Assembly (NCBI GenBank): GCA_902779165.1
Contig: CACZAN010000014.1
Span: 37,066 to 101,065, forward strand
DNA: 64,000 bases
Reading direction: 5' to 3'
Source: an uncultured Bacteroidales bacterium
GTDB taxonomy: Bacteria > Bacteroidota > Bacteroidia > Bacteroidales > Bacteroidaceae
Below, piece after piece: positions 59,411 through 64,000 of the stretch. The notes under the pieces were generated by a model, which was not told the origin of the DNA, ran no database searches, and saw only the letters and a program-made list of their open reading frames with translations. A program made the position numbers and the translations under genes. Numbering within the stretch: the first letter of the stretch is position 1; every line of letters starts with the position of its first letter.

Positions 59411-59418
59411 TACCTTTG
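59411..59418 (+). promoter_or_regulatory. Promoter -7 box of tRNA-Met
   Basis: TACCTTTG (TAnnTTTG), 30 bp before the tRNA 5' end. Confidence 0.55.
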
Positions 59419-59447
59419 CACCCGCATTCGCAAAAACGATGCCCGAT

Positions 59448-59521
59448 GGCGGGATAGCTCAGATGGTTAGAGCGCATGATTCATAATCATGAGGTCCTCG
59501 GTTCAATCCCGAGTCCCGCTA
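59448..59521 (+). tRNA. tRNA-Met (anticodon CAT), probably elongator
   Basis: 74 bases fold as a complete cloverleaf: acceptor GGCGGGA with TCCCGCT (end pair G-U), D-arm GCTC...GAGC, anticodon stem CATGA/TCATG around loop TTCATAA, T-arm CTCGG/CCGAG with GTTCAATC loop. The acceptor CCA (59522-59524) is encoded in the DNA. The anticodon CAT means Met or, if modified to lysidine, Ile2. The overall sequence resembles the Bacteroidales elongator Met tRNA and not the initiator, which has a mismatch at the first acceptor pair. Confidence 0.95.
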
Positions 59522-59537
59522 CCACCCACTACCCTTT

Positions 59538-59564
59538 TAGCCACCCTTATGGGTGGCTATTTTT
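59538..59564 (+). terminator. Terminator after tRNA-Met
   Basis: TAGCCACCC (59538-59546) pairs with GGGTGGCTA (59551-59559), followed by TTTT. Confidence 0.8.
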
Positions 59565-59625
59565 CTTTGGCAACCGAGAAAACAGGAGAAAAGAGAGGTC
59601 CGCCGGACAGGTTTTGCATGTTTTT

Positions 59626-59657
59626 CTTGGCTACTCGGCAGAGAAAGGTTATCTTTG
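59626..59657 (+). promoter_or_regulatory. Promoter of the phosphopantetheinyl transferase gene (near leaderless)
   Basis: CTTG at 59626-59629, 20 nt, then TATCTTTG at 59650-59657. The ATG at 59662 lies only 4 bp after the box, so transcription would begin at or by the start codon. Confidence 0.55.
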
Positions 59658-59661
59658 CGCC

Positions 59662-60474
59662 ATGAAAGACGGATATCACATCGTTTTAGACAGAATTCTG
59701 CCCGCCGGCGAGGCTGCAGAGGAAGGTAAGGCGGCATGCCGCGTGCATCTGCTGGTGGCCGACGTGTCAGAACTGATGGCCGACGAGGAACTGCTGGCCC
59801 AGCAGACAGCCACCTTGTCGCCCCAGCGACAGGCTAAGGCCACAGCCATCGGCAACCTCCGCAACCGCGCCCTCTCCGTAGGTGTCGCCCTGCTATTCGA
59901 CCGCTTGCTGCAGGAAGTGGGACTGAGGGAAAAGGACATGGAATATGTGGAAGGGGAACACGGGAAGCCAGAAACGGTGGTTAATTTCAACCTCTCGCAC
60001 TCCGGCCGCATGGTCGCAGCTGCCATGATGCAGCCATTCCGCGGCTCTACGGACACACCTCCAAGCCCTATTCATCAGACACCTCAATCTTTCCGCTCGG
60101 CGCCCTGCGAGTTTCTTGAAGTACCAAGCGACAAGGTCGAGCGCACGCTTGAAGAATCTCTCAATTTTTCAAGATTTCAAGAATTCAAGATTTCAATTCA
60201 ACTCGGTCTCGACATCCAGCACATCACGCGCTACCGCCCGGAGCTGGTGCGCCGGATGTTCAATGATGACGACCGTGCGCGACTGGCAGCCTGCACCGAC
60301 GAGACAACGAGGCAGCGACTATTCGCACAACTCTGGTGTCGCGCAGAAGCCTTCGCCAAGGCCACCGGCGAGGGCTTGCGCTGGCCCTTCCCCACGCCAC
60401 CCACCAACGCCCATTTCACCGACTTCGAAGTCGGCGAGGAGTACTGCGGAAGCGTATGCGTAATTGAGAACTGA
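59662..60474 (+). CDS. 4'-phosphopantetheinyl transferase with repeat insert
   Basis: This 270-residue member of the Sfp/AcpT family attaches phosphopantetheine from CoA to carrier proteins. Motifs are NFNLSHSGRMVAAAMM, GLDIQHITRY (normally G-V-D-I-E) and LWCRAEAFAKATGEGLRWPF. In the last, the usual Lys of W-x-x-K-E-A is replaced (RAEA), which may weaken catalysis. Residues about 135-185 (SPIHQTPQSFRSAPCEF...SRFQEFKISI) split the family fold between the SHS strand and GLDI, and are encoded by the TTTTTCAAGATTTCAAG repeat. The true start is at 59662 (MKDGYH), immediately behind a -7 box; the longer frame from 59476 runs back through the tRNA. An active enzyme is likely but not certain. Confidence 0.75.
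   Translation: MKDGYHIVLDRILPAGEAAEEGKAACRVHLLVADVSELMADEELLAQQTATLSPQRQAKATAIGNLRNRALSVGVALLFDRLLQEVGLREKDMEYVEGEHGKPETVVNFNLSHSGRMVAAAMMQPFRGSTDTPPSPIHQTPQSFRSAPCEFLEVPSDKVERTLEESLNFSRFQEFKISIQLGLDIQHITRYRPELVRRMFNDDDRARLAACTDETTRQRLFAQLWCRAEAFAKATGEGLRWPFPTPPTNAHFTDFEVGEEYCGSVCVIEN
60090..60200. repeat. In-frame TTTCAAG/CGCTCGGCG repeat in the transferase gene
   Basis: TTTCCGCTCGGCGCCCTGCG, GTTTCTTGAAGTACCAAGCG, then TCTCAATTTTTCAAGATTTC and AAGAATTCAAGATTTCAATT. The family is the same as at 34917-34985 and 57229-57318. All bases are read in the transferase frame without a stop. Confidence 0.7.
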
Positions 60475-60483
60475 AAATTGAGA

Positions 60484-60600
60484 ATTGACGGCTGCGCTTT
60501 GCCCATCAGCCCCATTAGCCCCATTGCCCCATTGCCCCCATTAGCCCCATTGGCCCCAAGTCGACCCCTTAAACCCTTAAACCCTTAAATTCTTAACCCC
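60484..60600. repeat. CCCATTAGCC and CCCTTAAA tandem repeats upstream of the AlbA_2 gene
   Basis: Six to seven copies of CCCCATTAG/CCCCATTG (about 60502-60560) and four of CCCTTAAA (about 60565-60595) directly precede the TTG start at 60602. The start itself lies in a TTGAAAATTGAGG stretch that resembles the AATTGA repeat. Confidence 0.65.
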
Positions 60601-60601
60601 C

Positions 60602-61297
60602 TTGAAAATTGAGGACCTTATCGCACAGGGCGAGCACCAGCAGCAGGACTTCAAATACAAAGTCACCGACGCCGTGAAGCTGGCACGCTCAGTCTCCGCC
60701 TTCGCCAACACCGACGGCGGCCGGCTTCTCATTGGCGTGCGCGACGATGGCACCATACACGGGGTACGTTCAGAGGAAGAAATCTTCATGATGCACGCCG
60801 CCGCCTGCAAATACTGCACCCCCGAACCCACCATCCAGTTCGAGACCCTGCACGTACCCACAGAACCCCACGGCGGACGCCTCCGCACCGTCGTCGTCTG
60901 CACCATATCCCCCTCCGCCCAACGTCCCGTTTTCGCCCTCGAAGACGGACGGAAAACCGCCTATATCCGTGTGGCCGACGAGAACATCGTTGCCTCACCC
61001 GTGCACCTCGCCATCTGGCGACAGGAAGCCCGTCTGCAGGGCGAAGCCTATGCCGACAGCCCCGCCGAGCACCTGCTCCTCACCGCCCTCGCCCAGCACC
61101 CCAAAGGACTGCCCCTCAATCCCCTGCTGAAAGCTGCCCTTAGCCCTCACCCTTCAGCCCTCAGCCTTCAGCCCTCAACTTCATCCCTCCCCCGTCCACT
61201 CGCCATCACCCTCCTCGCCCGCTTCATCCGCTTCGGCCTCGCCCGCATACAGCGCCGCGACCAATCCTGGATCTTTCTGCCGCAAGAGACGGAATAA
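60602..61297 (+). CDS. AlbA_2-domain (Schlafen-like) ATP-binding protein
   Basis: The 231-residue protein shows AlbA_2 features: QDFKYKVTDAVKLARSVSAF, then ANTDGGRLLIGVRDDGTIHG and AYIRVADENIVASP. AlbA_2 is found in transcriptional regulators and Schlafen-related proteins and binds nucleic acid or nucleotides. The C-terminal part holds a Ser/Leu/Pro-rich insert (LSPHPSALSLQPSTSSLP) made of CAGCCCTCAGCCTTCAGCC repeat DNA in frame, followed by a short winged-helix-like end. The start codon is TTG at 60602, set in repeat sequence; the domain itself starts right at the N-terminus, so little room exists for another start. Exact function unknown. Confidence 0.65.
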   Translation: MKIEDLIAQGEHQQQDFKYKVTDAVKLARSVSAFANTDGGRLLIGVRDDGTIHGVRSEEEIFMMHAAACKYCTPEPTIQFETLHVPTEPHGGRLRTVVVCTISPSAQRPVFALEDGRKTAYIRVADENIVASPVHLAIWRQEARLQGEAYADSPAEHLLLTALAQHPKGLPLNPLLKAALSPHPSALSLQPSTSSLPRPLAITLLARFIRFGLARIQRRDQSWIFLPQETE

Positions 61298-61494
61298 TCC
61301 TTTTCTCATCCGGCAATTATATGCTCGAAAGTTTTTTGATTCACGCTTAAAGAAGTGATGTAAGGAGCGTTATTGAGGCATTTAGATACTGTTCTAATGC
61401 GTTTCGGCAGGTACTCTATGGCAAAAATCATCTTTTTTGCCCCGATTTAGTGATTTTTCACGCGCACGAACCTTATTTATAAATAAAAAATGAA

Positions 61495-61502
61495 TATTTT
61501 TG
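61495..61502 (+). promoter_or_regulatory. Promoter -7 box of the ADP-ribose pair; gap 61298-61579 otherwise empty
   Basis: TATTTTTG (TAnnTTTG) lies 78 bp before the ATG at 61580. In the rest of the 280-bp AT-rich gap I see no gene or clear repeat. Confidence 0.45.
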
Positions 61503-61579
61503 TACTCCGTTAAGGCGGAAAAGGCCTGTATGAAGGTGCAGTTTGAAGATTATTTCAATCGTAACAAACAAGGAATAAA

Positions 61580-62344
61580 ATGTTAGGAGCAATTATAGGC
61601 GACATTGCTGGAAGTCGGTTCGAATTTAATCCAATGAACAGATATCATTTTGAGCTGTTCACGAAGGAGTGTGACTTCACGGATGACACCATCTGCACTG
61701 TGGCTGTGGCAGATGCTATAATGAATGAAAAAGATTTCAGCGAGTGCGTACATGAATGGTGCCGCCGCTATCCTTATCCAATGGGAGGCTATGGTGGCTC
61801 CTTCGCCCGATGGGTACATAGCGATGAGCCGACGCCATACAAAAGCTATGGCAATGGTGCTGCAATGAGAGTCAGCCCCGCTGCTTGGTTAGCAGACAGC
61901 CGGGAGATGGCGCTGGAGTTTGCGGCAAAGACGGCAGCCATCACTCACAACCATCCAGAAGGCATCAAGGGAGCACAGACAGTGGCGCTGGCCATCTATA
62001 ATGCACGTCAGGGAATGGATGTCAAGGCTGTTTTGGACAATTGTGTGAAGTTCTCAGGCTACAACATAGATTTGGAATTGGATGACGTTCAGAACAAGTT
62101 CGACGAAACCTGTCAGGGAACGGTGCCTGTTGCTCTTTGGATCATCGGACAAAGTACTGACTTTGAGGATGCCATACGCAGAGCTGTTAGCCTCGGAGCA
62201 GATGCTGATACACTTGGAGCAATTGTTGGCAGCATAGCAGAAGCTATCTGGGGAATACCAGAGGATATCAAGCAAGCCGTTGTGCCGTACCTCACAGATG
62301 AAATGAAAGAGGTCGTTGAACTATTCTATAAACGTATAAGCTGA
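61580..62344 (+). CDS. ADP-ribosylglycohydrolase (DraG family)
   Basis: The 254-residue protein removes ADP-ribose from proteins or other targets. It has the metal-binding motifs of the family: MLGAIIGDIAGSRFEF at the start, FTDDTICTVAVADAIM with the Thr-Asp-Asp, and ADADTLGAIVGSIAEAIWG near the end with the Asp-x-Asp-Thr. THNHPEGIKGAQTVALAI is also typical. It is soluble and about the usual length. A Nudix gene starts 7 bp downstream, so the two should be one unit: free ADP-ribose released here could be split by the Nudix enzyme. No ADP-ribosyltransferase or toxin is seen in the window. Confidence 0.9.
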   Translation: MLGAIIGDIAGSRFEFNPMNRYHFELFTKECDFTDDTICTVAVADAIMNEKDFSECVHEWCRRYPYPMGGYGGSFARWVHSDEPTPYKSYGNGAAMRVSPAAWLADSREMALEFAAKTAAITHNHPEGIKGAQTVALAIYNARQGMDVKAVLDNCVKFSGYNIDLELDDVQNKFDETCQGTVPVALWIIGQSTDFEDAIRRAVSLGADADTLGAIVGSIAEAIWGIPEDIKQAVVPYLTDEMKEVVELFYKRIS

Positions 62345-62350
62345 TTATCT

Positions 62351-62782
62351 ATGTCATTCACCTACAAATATCCAAGACCGGCAATAACTGCAGACTGTGT
62401 GGTGATAACGAGGGAGGCAGAGCCGAAGGTGCTGCTCATTCAGAGAGGCGATGAGCCTTTCAAGGGATGTTGGGCTTTCCCTGGCGGTTTCATGAACATG
62501 GATGAGACGACCGAGCAATGCGCCATACGTGAGTTAGAAGAGGAAACGGGATTGGTGGTATCCACCCTCCAGCAAATAGGAGCATACTCTAAAGTAGACC
62601 GTGATCCACGAGGGCGAACGGTCACCGTTGCATACCTGGTTCGTATAGATGCGCCCCTTGCTGTCATGGGCCAGGATGATGCAGACAAAGCGGAATGGTT
62701 CCCCCTGTCAGCTTTACCACCTCTGGCATTCGACCATGAGGATATCATGCGGGATGCAGTTAAGGTGGGTTCTATAAATTAG
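62351..62782 (+). CDS. Nudix hydrolase (probably ADP-ribose pyrophosphatase type)
   Basis: The 143-residue protein has a complete Nudix box, GFMNMDETTEQCAIRELEEE followed by TGL (G-x5-E-x7-R-E-x-x-E-E-x-G). This binds Mg and splits nucleoside diphosphates linked to another group. The N-terminal TADCVVITREAEPKVLLIQR and the SKVDRDPRGRTVTVAYLV strand are as in ADP-ribose pyrophosphatases. Linkage to DraG fits that substrate. Full-length for the family. Substrate preference is inferred from context. Confidence 0.85.
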   Translation: MSFTYKYPRPAITADCVVITREAEPKVLLIQRGDEPFKGCWAFPGGFMNMDETTEQCAIRELEEETGLVVSTLQQIGAYSKVDRDPRGRTVTVAYLVRIDAPLAVMGQDDADKAEWFPLSALPPLAFDHEDIMRDAVKVGSIN

Positions 62783-62854
62783 CTTTGGATAGCTTTGAGA
62801 CAATTTTCGAGCAGATTTACTTTCAAGGCCGAATGGGCGAAGAGGGCCTTTAGA

Positions 62855-62874
62855 GGATTGCCCTTGGGCAATCC
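62855..62874. repeat. Palindrome at the break point of the MFS remnant
   Basis: GGATTGCCC-TT-GGGCAATCC is a perfect hairpin just before the surviving transporter sequence, within a short stretch of unrelated DNA. Confidence 0.6.
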
Positions 62875-62884
62875 GTGCTCCTCG

Positions 62885-63112
62885 GCCATGCCAGCTATTC
62901 TGGTCTATGGAACGGAACTATTGCCAGGCAATGTTGGTATGATTGCCGGCGCTTTCTTCGGACTTTCTTTTGGGTTAGGAGGTATTGGCTCTGCCATCTT
63001 TGGTTGGTTGGCTGATATTACAAGCATTGAATACGTATTCCAGCTGACGGCTTTTCTGCCTTTGTTGGGTATTGTGACCTATCTGCTGCCAAACATTAAA
63101 GAAGAAAATTGA
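62885..63112 (+). pseudogene. MFS transporter C-terminal remnant (fosmidomycin-resistance-type)
   Basis: About 75 residues remain from the end of a major facilitator transporter: AILVYGTELLPGNVGMIAGA, FFGLSFGLGGIGSAIFGWLA and LLGIVTYLLPN. They resemble the last three membrane helices of Fsr-type exporters. About 300 residues are missing upstream, where palindromic repeat DNA begins. The frame is open up to 62795, but the N-terminal part (FTFKAEWAKRAFRGLPLGN) is repeat-derived. A non-functional fragment is the best reading. Confidence 0.65.
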
Positions 63113-63181
63113 CATAAAGGATCATCAGAGAAGCCATTTTATGTTCATTATCGAAGTTTCGGAAGTGATGCCATAGGCATC

Positions 63182-63295
63182 TGACAATGGTAGCCAGCCA
63201 TTTCAATGGCTGGTAATGAGGATGTTAACGGATAGCGTGCCGTAGGTACGCGACAGGGATTTGATGTCGCGTGAAACGGCTGGCTACCATTGTCA
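63182..63295. repeat. Compound palindromic repeat
   Basis: TGACAATGGTAGCCAGCC (63182-63199) is perfectly matched in reverse by 63278-63295. Between are two perfect hairpins: AGCCATT-TC-AATGGCT (63196-63211) and ACGCGACA...TGTCGCGT (63248-63272). The GCGTGCC...GGTACGCGACA part recurs at 464-486. No gene lies here. Confidence 0.75.
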
Positions 63296-63469
63296 CGCCC
63301 CGCTGGGGCTTTGTATTACAGCAGTTTAGCATATTTGCGAAACTTGAGTTCATTATCGTTTCTCTAAGTAAGTAGATGATCAAACTCAAGTTTCGCTCGC
63401 CCTTTGTTCGCTTCGACTCTTCGAAGAACCATTGTCATGCCTCGCTGGTGCTATTTGTTCATACACTTT

Positions 63470-63950
63470 CATATGCGAAAGTATTTCTAATACACTTTAT
63501 CACTTTAATTTTGTGAAACTATTGAATATCAATAGATAACCTGTTTTGCTAAAGTGAATATCCGAAATTTAACGTGTAGAAATCCATATATGTTTTTCCA
63601 TATTTCGCTCCTTAAAGTGAATATTTCGTGCATTTTTCCTTAAAAATGATGGGGGTTTTATTAACATGATGGGGATTTTATTATATTTCCGATCTCTTCT
63701 CGGGATATGAGATTCGGATGGGAGATAGTTCTTCATGCTATTTTCGCCCTATTTTATACACTTTAGCACCTAAAATTTCACTTTATTGCACCTAAATATT
63801 CACTTTATCACATCAATTTCATAGTTACCTACCCCTATTTATTCACTTTAATTTGTCTATCTACACGTTAATAAATGACTTATTATTCTGATAATAAAGG
63901 TTATAGCATTTTTAAAGTGATAACGTGTATCAGAAATACTTTCGCGTATG
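63470..63950. repeat. 481-bp AT-rich element with 39-bp terminal inverted repeats
   Basis: 63470-63508 and 63912-63950 are reverse complements at 36 of 39 positions (core CGAAAGTATTTCT). The 403 bp inside have no gene but many CACTTTA/TAAAGTG motifs and two GATGGGGxTTTTATTA copies (about 63648 and 63669). A second inverted pair, TAACGTGTAG/CTACACGTTA, lies inside. It resembles a non-coding mobile element (MITE) or a regulatory array. The rest up to 64000 is gene-free. Confidence 0.6.
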
Positions 63951-64000
63951 TATTTCTCCAAGATGTCAGGCCGTCCTTCCCCCTTCGTCCTGTCATCGAC

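Noticed and set aside
62795-63112. 105-codon intact small membrane protein
   Set aside because: Only the last part matches an MFS transporter; the first 30 codons are repeat DNA, so a remnant is more likely.

Overview
The window looks like chromosomal DNA of a Bacteroidales bacterium, most likely a Prevotella-type Prevotellaceae. The reasons are promoters of the Bacteroidetes type (TTTG near -33, TAnnTTTG near -7) in front of many genes, several secreted proteins with type IX secretion (T9SS) C-terminal tails, a streptopain-like C10 peptidase, BspA-type leucine-rich repeats, fasciclin proteins, membrane-tethered TPR regulators, DUF4248 and DUF3467 genes, and AATTGA-type or GC-rich palindromic repeats scattered through and between genes.

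Layout. 1-7 kb: end of an FKBP isomerase, a repeat-filled gap, a 1,197-residue T9SS surface protein with a small downstream peptide gene, a structured leader RNA and a secreted beta-propeller glycosidase. 7-11 kb: mazG and valS, both carrying in-frame palindromic repeats. 11-18.4 kb: accessory island on the minus strand (30-residue membrane peptide, amidase, holin-like protein, HU-like protein with a 23-nt repeat leader, DUF4248, CHC2/Toprim primase, P-loop protein, S24 repressor) that resembles a stripped prophage or satellite. 18.4-23 kb: four-gene restriction-modification operon with two different adenine methyltransferases around two paralogous endonucleases. 23-39 kb: minus-strand envelope region with two paralogous CDP-alcohol phosphotransferase/flippase-like loci, one with an NTase and an aminotransferase (23.5-27.6 kb) and one with an IspD/TarI-like cytidylyltransferase and a Wzi protein (35-39.2 kb). 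Between them lie a giant MG2-type protein, a secreted unknown and a TPR/LuxR-like regulator.

39-43 kb: plus-strand unit of lipoprotein, DUF3467, carboxynorspermidine dehydrogenase and recA. 42.8-47.6 kb: C10 peptidase. 47.7-48.1 kb: candidate structured RNA. 48-56.5 kb: a TPR-AraC regulator diverging from a fasciclin/fasciclin/BspA/hemolysin III operon, with three repeats phased at 32-33 bp and a palindrome between them. 56.5-61.3 kb: rplS, a 5'-nucleotidase with reversed domain order, a 55-residue ferredoxin, tRNA-Met, a phosphopantetheinyl transferase and an AlbA_2 protein. 61.5-64 kb: an ADP-ribosylglycohydrolase/Nudix pair, an MFS transporter remnant and repeat-rich DNA containing a 481-bp element with 39-bp terminal inverted repeats.

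The strongest unusual theme is that short palindromic repeats, normally intergenic, sit in frame inside conserved genes (mazG, three places in valS, a phosphopantetheinyl transferase, a nucleotidase signal peptide and others). They add peptide inserts without breaking the frame, much as the palindromic elements of Rickettsia do.
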